This document shows positions 41,401-48,600 of a stretch of DNA of 64,000 bases, in pieces. Below the pieces are notes generated by a model. That model had not been told where the DNA came from. It searched no databases and worked only from the letters and a program-made list of their open reading frames with translations. The position numbers were made by a program, and so were the translations under genes. The DNA lies in NCBI RefSeq assembly GCF_000716445.1, contig NZ_JNWK01000023.1:124001-188000 (forward strand), in the 5' to 3' direction. Each line of letters starts with the position of its first letter. Positions within the stretch are counted from its first letter, which is position 1. The DNA is from Streptomyces wedmorensis (lineage in GTDB: Bacteria; Actinomycetota; Actinomycetes; Streptomycetales; Streptomycetaceae).

Positions 41401-41917
41401 GCATGGTCGCGCCGCTCTCGACGTCGCCGCCGCCGAACGGCGCGGCGGGCGCGTCACCGGGCTGAGCGGCGAAGGGCGCGGCCGGGGCGACGGGAGCGGC
41501 CGGGACATAGGGAGCCGCCGGGGCGACGGGAGCGGTGGGAGTGAGGGGAGCGGCCGACGCGGTCGGAGCGGCGGGAGGCATCGAAGCGGCGGGAGCGACG
41601 GGCGGCACCGGGGCCGCGGGGGCGACCGGCGGCGCGGCGACCGGCGGGGTGGGCGGGGCCTGGTTCCATCCGGGCTCGAAACCACTGCCCGCCGGAAGGC
41701 CGGGGACGGGAAGGCCGGGCACCGGGACCGGGGCGCCGCTCGGCGGCGGGGGAGTGGCACCGCCCATCCCCGCACCGCCCGACGCGTTCTGCGTGTACCA
41801 GGCCGGCGGGGTGTAGTCGATGGTGAACTCACCCGTCATCTCGGCGGGATCCGCGTCGGACTGATCGTCGGCGGGCGGATTCCAACCCCCGTGGACCTCG
41901 TCGCGATCGCCGTTCAC
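38498..41917 (-). CDS. MinD/ParA-like ATPase with long disordered flanks, EspI-like type VII secretion protein
   Basis: This 1139-residue protein has residues 1-640 rich in alanine, proline, glycine and glutamine. They include acidic alanine repeats and [18 protein letters not shown] units. Residues about 725-985 form a ParA/MinD-type ATPase with the deviant Walker [28 protein letters not shown], the switch region [13 protein letters not shown] and [14 protein letters not shown]. The last 150 residues are proline/glutamine repeats ([10 protein letters not shown]). It resembles EspI-like and related ATPases that regulate ESX secretion. It lies at the edge of the type VII locus, closed by its own terminator. 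The ATPase core is confident; the secretion role is inferred from context. Confidence 0.85.
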   Translation of the reverse strand: MNGDRDEVHGGWNPPADDQSDADPAEMTGEFTIDYTPPAWYTQNASGGAGMGGATPPPPSGAPVPVPGLPVPGLPAGSGFEPGWNQAPPTPPVAAPPVAPAAPVPPVAPAASMPPAAPTASAAPLTPTAPVAPAAPYVPAAPVAPAAPFAAQPGDAPAAPFGGGDVESGATMRFSPAALKREMAERAAEASAGDTDGAGVPAGTGPVPLTGAPGAAEPVVVAAEVASPSGADTEDADVTSARTGSGEAATGPSGEDTVAESVTEAVADGAAEADQDAADPAAATDAPGDGGDVAEVPEGSVVDADPEPGIGSDAEGSAAPGPLADAPGTEDVPTPEAGADASAPQPLPAAEPADGVPAAPGAYPVAAPQAGDAGTAPAAAPHDTPPPQGFGPGAGPAPYPAAASADAPYPGGAAPRGFGPEAGSSPYPAAGAQPGQPGGPGAMPGPFPAPGYPATPPADGGMPGAFPGSGPQGGAGLPPLPPSFQPAAPGPAQQWPAQPAPGGQPVAGDQPAPGGQPVPPTAGWPAPAGPGVPAAPAAVPPQAQPQPEAQGGYGYPQAQQGGYGFPHPGTPPQQGGYGFPHPGTPPQQGGYGYPQQAGTPGGVPPQAQAQAPGGYGYPQPGAVPPGAPQAPLPPQDGQPAVDPRTGAAWPSPVTHDQRERSVPGAPLGYNAAVELSSDRLLRNNKQKPKSSRNPGGSARFKLGGKKEEAERQRKLDLIRTPVLSCYRIAVISLKGGVGKTTTTTALGATLATERQDKILAIDANPDAGTLGRRVRRETGATIRDLVQAIPYLNSYMDIRRFTSQAPSGLEILANDVDPAVSTTFNDEDYRRAIDVLGKQYPIILTDSGTGLLYSAMRGVLDLADQLIIISTPSVDGASSASTTLDWLSAHGYADLVQRSITVISGVRETGKMIKVEDIVQHFQTRCRGVVVVPFDEHLSAGAEVDLDMMRPKTREAYFHLSAMVAEDFVRAQQAQGLWTGDGQGAVPPHMAPPMPGQPMPGQYAPGQYAPAGQPVPGQPYAPQAPQPGQPYPPQPGQPYPPQAYPQPGQPMPGQVMPGQPMPGQVMPGQPMPGQYAPGQPAPGQPYPAQAPQPYPQQPGQPGVPQAWQQHPPAPPQPGQPLPPQTDGEAPPQAPPAPQQ
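38690..38772 (-). repeat. In-frame tandem repeats, C-terminal tail of the EspI-like gene
   Basis: The word CTGACCCGGCATCGGCTGAC alternates with CTGACCGGGCATCACCTGAC-like units of 15-30 bases. They code for repeated PGQ(P/V)M. The repeats extend more loosely on both sides. Confidence 0.75.
40130..40262 (-). repeat. In-frame tandem repeats, glutamine/glycine/tyrosine part of the EspI-like gene
   Basis: Two close copies of a unit coding for [14 protein letters not shown] are followed by a third, related QQGGYGYP unit. Copies differ by single bases. The region is low-complexity coding sequence, not a spacer array. Confidence 0.75.
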
Positions 41918-42155
41918 TTTGCCTCCTGGTGTGGTCGAGCACCCTTGTGCCGTGGTGGGCGGGGCTCTTCCAGCCTAATCGGCGCGGGCAACCGCCGGGC
42001 AGGCCCGGCGGGCCCTCCCCGCAGGTCCCGGCGGTCCGGCCACGCCCCCAAGTGACCCGGCAGCGCCGCAGAGTGAGAACCCCGACCGTTCAAAACAATG
42101 TCAAAACGATGCGAAAACGGACGTACTTGAGCGACTTCGTGCGCTTCCGTCGCCT

Positions 42156-42992
42156 TCAGTCCATGCGCCGCGCGCCGCCCAACAATCCGGTCTCGGCGTC
42201 CGTCGCCTGCGTCATCACGAACTGGCGGTCGTTCGGCGTGCACCAGAGGGTCACCCCGTCCGCGAGCGTGGACAGCGCCTCGTACTCGTGACGCGGGAGA
42301 CTCATGATCCGGCCGATCTGCGCCGCCTCGTCGGGGGACACCCGCTGGACGCCGACCAGGGAGGACTTCTCCAGGAGCCGGGGCGCGACGGGGCTCAGAT
42401 AGGGGAGCAGCGTCACCACCGACTGCCAGGGCGCCGACACCACACGGCCGCGCGGCGGCCGCATGCCGCAGTCCCGGACCACGACCACCGGACTGCCCGC
42501 CGACGCGCCCTGTGGCGGCACCCGCCCCACGTCGTGCAGAGCGATGCACGGCTGCCCGCCGCCGGCGGCCTGCGCGAGGGCCGTCCACGCCTGCGCGCGG
42601 CCGGTCTCGACGGCCACCCGGGCACCCGTGGCGGCCGCCCGCAGCGCGAGCACCTGAGCGGTCCACAGACCGCCGATGAGGGTGACGTCGTACGGCACGG
42701 GCCGGTTGATGCCGAGCACCGCGGGCCGGTTCTCGGCGTCCACCCCGATCACCATGCCGTCGTCGCCGACCGGCAGGGCCAGCGCGTCCAGCTGCTCCAG
42801 GGGTACGGAGTGCCGGTCGCGGCGCGGCCCGACGAGCCCGAAACCGAACCGGGGCCGCGTCCCCCGGCCCGCACGCGGGGAAGGGGAGCCGGCGGACCCG
42901 GACTGCGCGGTGAGGGACCCGGTGGAACCGGAACCCGGCTGCGTACCGAAGGAACCGGAGCCCGACTGCGTACCGAAAGAGGCGGTGGACAT
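42156..42992 (-). CDS. Conserved type VII locus protein, unknown function
   Basis: This 278-residue protein has residues 1-55 as a serine/glycine linker with SFGTQ(S/P)GSGS repeats. The remainder is folded and soluble, with no membrane segment or signal. Visible blocks are VGDDGMVIGVDAENRPAVLGINRPV, GLWTAQVLALRAAATGARVAVETGRA and VVVVRDCGMRPPRGRV. The first of these resembles the nucleotide-free cap of an ATPase, but no Walker motifs are present. The ATG at 42992 overlaps the EccE stop by one base, so it is translated with EccE and is probably a cytoplasmic partner of the apparatus. The 238 bases before the next gene (41918-42155) hold an A-rich patch (CAAAACAATGTCAAAACG) and no gene. Confidence 0.7.
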   Translation of the reverse strand: MSTASFGTQSGSGSFGTQPGSGSTGSLTAQSGSAGSPSPRAGRGTRPRFGFGLVGPRRDRHSVPLEQLDALALPVGDDGMVIGVDAENRPAVLGINRPVPYDVTLIGGLWTAQVLALRAAATGARVAVETGRAQAWTALAQAAGGGQPCIALHDVGRVPPQGASAGSPVVVVRDCGMRPPRGRVVSAPWQSVVTLLPYLSPVAPRLLEKSSLVGVQRVSPDEAAQIGRIMSLPRHEYEALSTLADGVTLWCTPNDRQFVMTQATDAETGLLGGARRMD

Positions 42993-44296
42993 CAGCGCGC
43001 ACCCCCCAGCGGCAGCGTCGCGAGCATGCCCGGCACCTGTTCCCGGTCGAGACGCACCAGACCCGTCCTCACCCCGCGCGCCGCGCGCTCCAGTTCGTGC
43101 CGCGCCGCCACGAGCTCCTCGTCGCTGCGCCCGGTGATCCGTACGTGGCCGGTCACCGTCACCTCCTGCCGGTCCCCGCCGCTCAGCGTCAGGCTGAACG
43201 TCGTCGCGAGCGCGGGCAGCGAGGTCAGCAGGGCCACCAGCTGCGGCATCGACGCTCCCGCGCCACCGCTCCGGCCGCCGAGCTGGGGCCAGCGCCCCAC
43301 CCAGTACGTCGTGTGCCGCCGGTCGTCCACCCGCCAGGTCCGCGCCGTCTCCTGCGTCCGCCGCGTCTGGGCCTGGCCCCGGCCCGCCTGCGCGATCGCC
43401 ATCGGGCTCGCGCAGGTCGAGGTGGCGAGGGCCGACGTGAGCTCCTGCTCGGTCAGCACGTCCGCCCGGAAGCCTGCGCCCGCGAGCCGGCTCGCCAGCT
43501 GGTCGGCCGCCCGCACCACGCACTTCTGCGCGCCCGTCATGCCGCCGCCGCGCGCGGCGACCGCCTCCGGGCAGAGTTCGGGGTCGAGCTTGAGGGCGAT
43601 CCAGGTGATCCGCACCGCGGGCGAACCCGTCTGCGCCTGGAGCGGCCCGTAGTTGCGCGCGGCCATCGACTGCGGGGGCAGGTGCGGCGCGGGCGCCGGC
43701 TGCGTGTGCTGCACGATCTGTGCCGACTCCAGCCGGATGCCGTCCACCGTGAGGACGTCCCGGACGAGCCCGACGGGCAGCGGCCGCGCCGCGCGGTCCG
43801 GCCGCAGCGCGGTGCCCTCCGACTCGACCCGCAGGACGGCGGTGAGGAAGGTGCCGTCGCCGATCATCCCGACCGGCCGGCGGTCGCGGTCGCTGTACGC
43901 GTAGGTCCGCAGCGCCGGATCGCACTCCACGACCGGCGCGAGCCCCGGCTCGGTGCCGGACGGCACCGTGAAGGAGGACGCCCGGCGCGACCGGGCGCGC
44001 AGCGCCAGGAAGGTGCCCAGCCACTCCGGCAGGGAACGCCGGTGCCGGCGCACCACGGCGAGGAGGACGAGCACCACCGCCACCACGCCCGCGGGCACGA
44101 GCAGCATCGGCTCCACGACCCAGGCGACGGCGAGCAGCGCGGCCGCGACCTCGATCAGGACGAGCTGTTGCAATCGGAACGAACCGAAGTGTCCGGGACG
44201 CGCCTGGAGCCTCGGGGAGACCGAGGCGCCGGGTCCGGCGGACGGGGGCGCGGAGGCGGTGGCCGCGGCGGGCCGCGTCCGCGTCGCGGAAGCCAT
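42992..44296 (-). CDS. eccE: Type VII secretion protein EccE
   Basis: EccE is a peripheral membrane component of the ESX core complex. The 434-residue protein has a polar lead, two adjacent membrane helices (residues about 45-82, LVLIEVAAALLAVAWVVEPML and a second segment ending in RRHRRSL), then the EccE domain. The domain includes SFTVPSGTEPG, VGMIGDGTFLTAVLRVE, a central YWVGRWPQLGG block and a C-terminal domain ending in REQVPGMLATLPLGG. It starts at ATG 44296 and diverges from eccB across 189 bases. TAGGGT and TACTAT boxes are visible on the minus strand there. Confidence 0.85.
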   Translation of the reverse strand: MASATRTRPAAATASAPPSAGPGASVSPRLQARPGHFGSFRLQQLVLIEVAAALLAVAWVVEPMLLVPAGVVAVVLVLLAVVRRHRRSLPEWLGTFLALRARSRRASSFTVPSGTEPGLAPVVECDPALRTYAYSDRDRRPVGMIGDGTFLTAVLRVESEGTALRPDRAARPLPVGLVRDVLTVDGIRLESAQIVQHTQPAPAPHLPPQSMAARNYGPLQAQTGSPAVRITWIALKLDPELCPEAVAARGGGMTGAQKCVVRAADQLASRLAGAGFRADVLTEQELTSALATSTCASPMAIAQAGRGQAQTRRTQETARTWRVDDRRHTTYWVGRWPQLGGRSGGAGASMPQLVALLTSLPALATTFSLTLSGGDRQEVTVTGHVRITGRSDEELVAARHELERAARGVRTGLVRLDREQVPGMLATLPLGGAR

Positions 44297-44485
44297 GATG
44301 GAGAATCCCCCTCAATTCGTCCCGATCACGCTGGCCCGCCAGGGCTTTGGCGGCCGGATCACCCTACCCGCCCCACGAACCCCACGGGACAGCAGGCATA
44401 GTAGGGGTCCGGTCCGACAGCCGGGGCCCGGGTGCCACCTCCCCGATCCCCGCGCGAAGACTGCGCCTGACGAGAATGGGGACTC

Positions 44486-46033
44486 ATGGCATCGCGCCGG
44501 GACGAGCTCAACGCGTACACCTTTGCGAAGAAGCGCACGGTGGCGGCATTCCTCCAACCCTCGCCCTCCGGCACGGAGGAGGGGGCGCCGAAGCCGCTGC
44601 GCGCGATCGTCCCCGGTCTGATCGTCGCCGCCCTCGTCGTCGCCGGGTTCGGCGCGTGGGGCATGTTCAGCCCCGTCGCGCCCAAGGGCTGGGACACCCC
44701 CGGGACCCGGGTGATCGTCGGCAAGCAGTCGACGACCCGGTACGTCGTCCTGCAGACCGGCAAGGGCAAGGACGCCAAGACCCTGCTCCACCCCGTCCTC
44801 AACCTGGCCTCGGCCCGACTCCTGCTCAACCCCGACCAGTTCCAGGTCGTCCAGGTCGACGACAAGACGCTCGACCTCGGCAAGCCTCCGCGCGGCCCCA
44901 TCCTCGGCATCCCGTACGCCCCCGACCGGCTGCCCGCCGCGGGCGACGCGGGCACGCCCAAGCGCTGGGCCGTCTGCGAACAACCCGGCGGCGGCAAGGG
45001 AGCCAGCGTCCAGAAGGCGACCTTCCTCTTCGCCCAGCGGGACCTGAAGCGCACCGAGGGAAGCGGGCAGCTGAAGGACGGCGACGTCCTCTACGTCCAG
45101 GGCCAGACCGGCAAGGCCCGGTTCCTCGTCGACCACACCGGCACCAAGTACCCGGTGAAGGCCGACTCCACCGGACTCCTCACCGCGCTCGTCGGCCTCA
45201 ACAAGGAGCCGCAGCCCGTCACCGACGACTGGCTCGCCACCCTGAAGACCGGCGACGAGATCGACTTCCCGCGCATCGAGGGCGAGGCCGGTTCCCCCGC
45301 CGGGGTCCCCGGCGGGGGTCTGACCGCCACCGAGAACCGCGTCGGCATGGTCCTCCTCGCCCAGACCGGCTCGGGCCCCCAGCAGTACGTCGTGCTGCCC
45401 GGCAAGGTCCAGCCCGTCAGCGACTTCACCGCCTGGCTGCTCATCAACTCCCCGCAGACCGGCCCGCTCGACATGGACGGCAAGGCGACCAGCGTCAACG
45501 CCTCCGACTTCGAACCGGACTCCACCGTCTTCCAGCCGCGCGCGCACTGGCCGCGGAAGCAGTCCAAGCAGGCCAACGACGTCACCGGCGGCGCCGGTGC
45601 CCGCGACACCGTCTGCAGCGTCCTCACCGGCGTCGACGACGCGGGCAACACCACCCTCACCACCTGGGCCGGCCCCCAGTACCCCGCCGACATCACCGCC
45701 GGCGGCACCAGCACGTACGTCACCCCGGGCAGCGGCCTGCTCTACACCCAGTTCCAGGGCAAGCAGAAGACGCCCTACGGTTCGCTCTTCCTCGTCACCG
45801 ACACCGGCCTGCGGTACGCCGTCCAGGCCAACGGCGACAGCGACTCCGACCGCTCCGAGATCGGCGCCGGCGAACAGAATCAGACCGACAGACGCCCGGA
45901 ACCCAGCGACGCCCAGAAGCGTCTCGGCTACGAGAAGGTCAAGCCGGCCCTCGTCCCGATCGAATGGTCGGAGTTCCTGTCGAAGGGTCCGCGACTCGAC
46001 ACCAACAGCGCGCGTCAGCCGCAGGGTTCCTGA
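44486..46033 (+). CDS. eccB: Type VII secretion protein EccB
   Basis: EccB is the membrane-anchored, largely extracytoplasmic subunit of the ESX core. The 515-residue protein starts with the family signature MASRRDELNAYTFAKKRTVAAFLQP. One membrane helix follows (about 45-68, GLIVAALVVAGFGAWGMF), then the repeat-containing outer domain (GTRVIVGKQSTTRYVVL, LHPVLNLASARLLL, APDRLP). Conserved cysteine positions (WAVCEQPG and RDTVCSVLTG) could form a disulfide. GGGG precedes the ATG. The mycosin gene follows after 13 bases, so the two are an operon. Confidence 0.93.
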   Translation: MASRRDELNAYTFAKKRTVAAFLQPSPSGTEEGAPKPLRAIVPGLIVAALVVAGFGAWGMFSPVAPKGWDTPGTRVIVGKQSTTRYVVLQTGKGKDAKTLLHPVLNLASARLLLNPDQFQVVQVDDKTLDLGKPPRGPILGIPYAPDRLPAAGDAGTPKRWAVCEQPGGGKGASVQKATFLFAQRDLKRTEGSGQLKDGDVLYVQGQTGKARFLVDHTGTKYPVKADSTGLLTALVGLNKEPQPVTDDWLATLKTGDEIDFPRIEGEAGSPAGVPGGGLTATENRVGMVLLAQTGSGPQQYVVLPGKVQPVSDFTAWLLINSPQTGPLDMDGKATSVNASDFEPDSTVFQPRAHWPRKQSKQANDVTGGAGARDTVCSVLTGVDDAGNTTLTTWAGPQYPADITAGGTSTYVTPGSGLLYTQFQGKQKTPYGSLFLVTDTGLRYAVQANGDSDSDRSEIGAGEQNQTDRRPEPSDAQKRLGYEKVKPALVPIEWSEFLSKGPRLDTNSARQPQGS

Positions 46034-46046
46034 GGGGGTGGCACCG

Positions 46047-47303
46047 GTGACGACGACGTACCGCACGGCCGCCCTGCTCGCCGCGGGCACCCTCACCGCC
46101 CTGCTCGCGGCCCCCGCCGCGGCCGCCGCGCCGCGGCCCGACGGCCCCGCCCTCGACGGCAGCGGCGAGTGCACCTTCCCCATGAAGAAGCAGATCGAGG
46201 GCATTCCCTGGCCGCTCCAGCGGGTCCTCCTCGACGAGCTGTGGCAGGACACCAAGGGCAAGGGCGTCCGCGTCGCGGTCATCGACACCGGCGTCGACGA
46301 CGTCAACCCGCAGCTGCGCGAAGCCGTCGACGCCAAGGCGGGCAAGGACTACCTCAAGCCCGACAAGGAGAACCCCGGCTTCGGCGACGAGAAGCGCGGC
46401 AAGACCGACGGCACCGTCGACGACGTCGGCCACGGCACCAAGGTCGCCGGCATCATCGCCGCCCGCTCCCGCAAGGGCACCGGCTTCGTGGGCCTGGCCC
46501 CCGAGTCGACCGTCATCCCGATCCGGCAGAACGACGAGAAGAACAGCGGCAAGTCCGACACGATGGCCCTCGCGATCGACCACGCCGTCCTCAAGGGCGC
46601 GCAGGTCATCAACATCTCGCAGGACACCACCCAGCCGCTCGGCCCCGACTCGCCGATGGCCAAGGCGGTCGCCCGGGCGATCGCGAAGGACGTCGTCGTC
46701 GTCGCCTCCGCCGGCAACGACGGCATGGACGGCACCAAGAAGAACACCTACCCCGCCGCCTTCCCCGGGGTCCTCGCCGTCGCCTCCTCCGACCGGAACA
46801 ACGAACGGGCCGCCTTCTCCCAGTCCGGCGACTTCGTGGGCGTCGCCGCCCCCGGCGTCGACATCGTCTCCACCGTCCCCGGCGGCGGCCAGTGCGTCGA
46901 CAACGGCACCAGCTTCTCCGCCCCGTACGTCGCCGGTGTCGCCGTGCTGCTCCGCGCCAAGTACCCGGAGTGGAGCGCGGCCCAGATCGTCGCCCGCATC
47001 GAGCAGACCGCCGTCCGCTCGGTCAACGGCCGGGACGCCCACGTCGGTTGGGGCGTCGTCGACCCCGTACGGGCACTCGCCGACATCGGCCCCGGTACGC
47101 CGCCCGCCTCGCCCACGCCCGACCCGGGCCCGCCCAGGCCGCCGGCGCCCGAGGCGGCCCGTCTGGCGCTGACGGAGACGCCCCAGGAACGCTCCGAACG
47201 ACTCGCCACCTACGCGTTGGGGATCGGCGCCGTCCTGGTGGCCGTGGTCGCCGGAACGGCCGTCGTGATCCGCGACAGCCGCCGCAGGAGGGGGGTCCGA
47301 TGA
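46047..47303 (+). CDS. mycP: Mycosin, type VII secretion-associated subtilisin-like protease
   Basis: This membrane-anchored S8 serine protease belongs to the ESX system. The 418-residue protein has a signal peptide (residues 1-28), an N-terminal extension, then the triad D80 in VAVIDTGVD, H129 in DVGHGTKVAG and S289 in NGTSFSAPYVAG, with N224 in SAGND as the oxyanion residue. A proline-rich linker and a C-terminal membrane helix (about 385-408) end in a basic tail. The triad is intact. I use the GTG at 46047; the GTG at 46038 is an alternative only five bases from the ribosome site. It is in an operon with eccB. Confidence 0.93.
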   Translation: MTTTYRTAALLAAGTLTALLAAPAAAAAPRPDGPALDGSGECTFPMKKQIEGIPWPLQRVLLDELWQDTKGKGVRVAVIDTGVDDVNPQLREAVDAKAGKDYLKPDKENPGFGDEKRGKTDGTVDDVGHGTKVAGIIAARSRKGTGFVGLAPESTVIPIRQNDEKNSGKSDTMALAIDHAVLKGAQVINISQDTTQPLGPDSPMAKAVARAIAKDVVVVASAGNDGMDGTKKNTYPAAFPGVLAVASSDRNNERAAFSQSGDFVGVAAPGVDIVSTVPGGGQCVDNGTSFSAPYVAGVAVLLRAKYPEWSAAQIVARIEQTAVRSVNGRDAHVGWGVVDPVRALADIGPGTPPASPTPDPGPPRPPAPEAARLALTETPQERSERLATYALGIGAVLVAVVAGTAVVIRDSRRRRGVR

Positions 47304-47509
47304 GCAGGCTCACGGCCAAGTATCCGGACCTTCCTTTGCAGTTGGAACTGCCGCCGTCAATGGATAAAGTGACCGCTGGGGGCACGGCAGTGCGAACCCA
47401 GCACGGGGGCGGCATCAGAAGATTCCCGTCCGCATCACGACCGGATGGCCCGACGGCCCGGCCGTCGACGCCGCCGAAGGAAGAAGGGGCAAGATGTCGA
47501 AAGACCTGA
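47300..47509 (+). CDS. Possible 69-residue small protein, unknown
   Basis: An ATG overlaps the mycosin stop (ATGA) and opens a 69-codon frame beginning MSRLTAKYPDLPLQLELPPS. The frame contains the likely esx promoter and runs over the start of the first WXG100 gene by 16 bases. The C-terminal half is basic and low in complexity. The overlap suggests coupling to mycP, but I know no homologue. It may be a chance frame. Confidence 0.3.
   Translation: MSRLTAKYPDLPLQLELPPSMDKVTAGGTAVRTQHGGGIRRFPSASRPDGPTARPSTPPKEEGARCRKT
47342..47370 (+). promoter_or_regulatory. Promoter of the WXG100 gene pair
   Basis: TTGGAA (47342-47347) and TAAAGT (47365-47370) are 17 bases apart, close to the housekeeping consensus. 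They lie about 120 bases before the first WXG100 start. This would let the secreted substrates be transcribed apart from eccB-mycP. Confidence 0.55.
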
Positions 47510-47847
47510 ACGTAACCAGTGCCGAACAAGTCAAGCTCGCCGGCCGGATCCAGGACTTCTCCGACGAGCTGCAGGCCCGCATCACCTCCCTCAACGGCGT
47601 GGTGGACCGCGTCCAGGCGGGCTGGCAGGGCGCTGCGAGCAAGGAGTACGACCGGGTCCAGAACGACCTGAACCAGCGCCTGCGCAGCATGCGCGCCGAG
47701 CTGAGCAAGCTCGAGGAGATCATGCGCATGAGCGCCGACGGGTTCACGCGTGAGGAAGAGGACCGCCTGCGGTCCTTCCGCACGATGGACGGAGGCGGCT
47801 CCGGCGGCTCCGGCGGCGGTAACCAGAGCGCCATCCTCGGCATCTGA
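47494..47847 (+). CDS. esxB: WXG100 family type VII secretion substrate (EsxB-like)
   Basis: This is a 117-residue helical-hairpin protein. WQG in VQAGWQGAASKEYDRVQ gives the turn between two long helices. The second helix runs ELSKLEEIMRMSADGFTREEEDRL, and a flexible glycine/serine tail (GGGSGGSGGG, NQSAILGI) may carry the secretion signal. In this family the protein pairs with a second WXG100 partner, encoded 50 bases downstream. A purine-rich AAGGAAGAAGGGG site precedes the ATG. Which of the two is called EsxA or EsxB is by analogy only. Confidence 0.88.
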   Translation: MSKDLNVTSAEQVKLAGRIQDFSDELQARITSLNGVVDRVQAGWQGAASKEYDRVQNDLNQRLRSMRAELSKLEEIMRMSADGFTREEEDRLRSFRTMDGGGSGGSGGGNQSAILGI

Positions 47848-47897
47848 GTACGACCCGACCAGTCCTCCGCGCCACTCTCACTTCAGGAGTCAACACC

Positions 47898-48188
47898 ATG
47901 ACCACTGCGGTCAATTACGACACCGTGACGCAGGCGGCGGCCGACACCCGCCTGACCTCCAGCACCCTCACCCAGAAGCTCGACGACCTCATGGCCGAGG
48001 TCAACCGCGTCGCCTCCAACTGGGAGGGCGAGGCGAAGATCGCGTACCGCGAGAGCCAGGACCGCCTGACCCGCGACATGGCCGGCATGAACCAGGACCT
48101 GGCGCGCATCGCCCAGCTCCTCGACGAGTCCGTCGCCGGCTACCAGGACACCGACAAGGGCAACGCGGCCCGGTTCCGCATGATGTGA
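47898..48188 (+). CDS. esxA: WXG100 family type VII secretion substrate (EsxA-like)
   Basis: This 96-residue helical hairpin has WEG in RVASNWEGEAKIAYRESQ at the turn and the second helix RDMAGMNQDLARIAQLLDESVAGY. Both proteins are the expected substrates of the EccC-driven channel and probably leave the cell as a heterodimer. A CAGGAG site precedes the ATG. A strong terminator follows 16 bases after the stop, which closes the substrate unit. Confidence 0.92.
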   Translation: MTTAVNYDTVTQAAADTRLTSSTLTQKLDDLMAEVNRVASNWEGEAKIAYRESQDRLTRDMAGMNQDLARIAQLLDESVAGYQDTDKGNAARFRMM

Positions 48189-48204
48189 CACCCCGCGAAC
48201 ACCT

Positions 48205-48238
48205 GAGGGGGCGGCCCGTCCGAACGGGCCGCCCCCTC
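48205..48238 (+). terminator. Terminator after the WXG100 pair
   Basis: A perfect 15-bp stem (48205-48219 with 48224-48238) has loop CCGA. It lies between convergent genes and may serve both strands. Confidence 0.85.
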
Positions 48239-48252
48239 ACGCGTGTCCGCGG

Positions 48253-48537
48253 TCAGCGCAGGTCGAACTCGCCGTCCCTGGCGCCCAGGACGAACGCGTC
48301 CCACTCGGCCTTCGTGTACCGAAGCACCGTCTCCTTCTCGAGGGACGAGCGCATCGCCACCCCTCCCTCGGGGAGGTGCGCGATCTCCACCCGCTCCTCG
48401 TCCGGGTTCGTCCCCGGCGCGCCCTGCCACTCGACGCCGGAGATGTCGAGCGCGTACAACTCGTCCTTCTGCCGCTGCTTCTCCGCGGCCCGGGCGGCGT
48501 CCGCGCTCTCGGTGGTGGACTCGTGGGCGTCGGTCAT
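48253..48537 (-). CDS. DUF397 domain protein
   Basis: This 94-residue protein has a polar helical lead of about 45 residues and then a DUF397 domain (VEWQGAP, RVEIAHLPEGGVAMRSS, LRYTKAEWDAFVLGARDGEFD). DUF397 proteins are abundant in Streptomyces, usually beside XRE-type regulators, and some act as regulatory partners. No such regulator is adjacent here, so it is a solitary member inside the secretion locus. An AGGGAAAG site precedes the ATG. A hairpin separates it from the upstream eccC. Confidence 0.82.
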   Translation of the reverse strand: MTDAHESTTESADAARAAEKQRQKDELYALDISGVEWQGAPGTNPDEERVEIAHLPEGGVAMRSSLEKETVLRYTKAEWDAFVLGARDGEFDLR

Positions 48538-48563
48538 CGGCGCTTTCCCTTCGCGGTGGTACG

Positions 48564-48595
48564 GCGGTCCCTCCCACAGTAGTGGGAGGGACCGC
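48564..48595 (-). terminator. Terminator after eccC
   Basis: A perfect 14-bp stem (48564-48577 with 48582-48595) has loop AGTA. It lies five bases past the eccC stop on the minus strand. Confidence 0.8.
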
Positions 48596-48600
48596 TCCGC

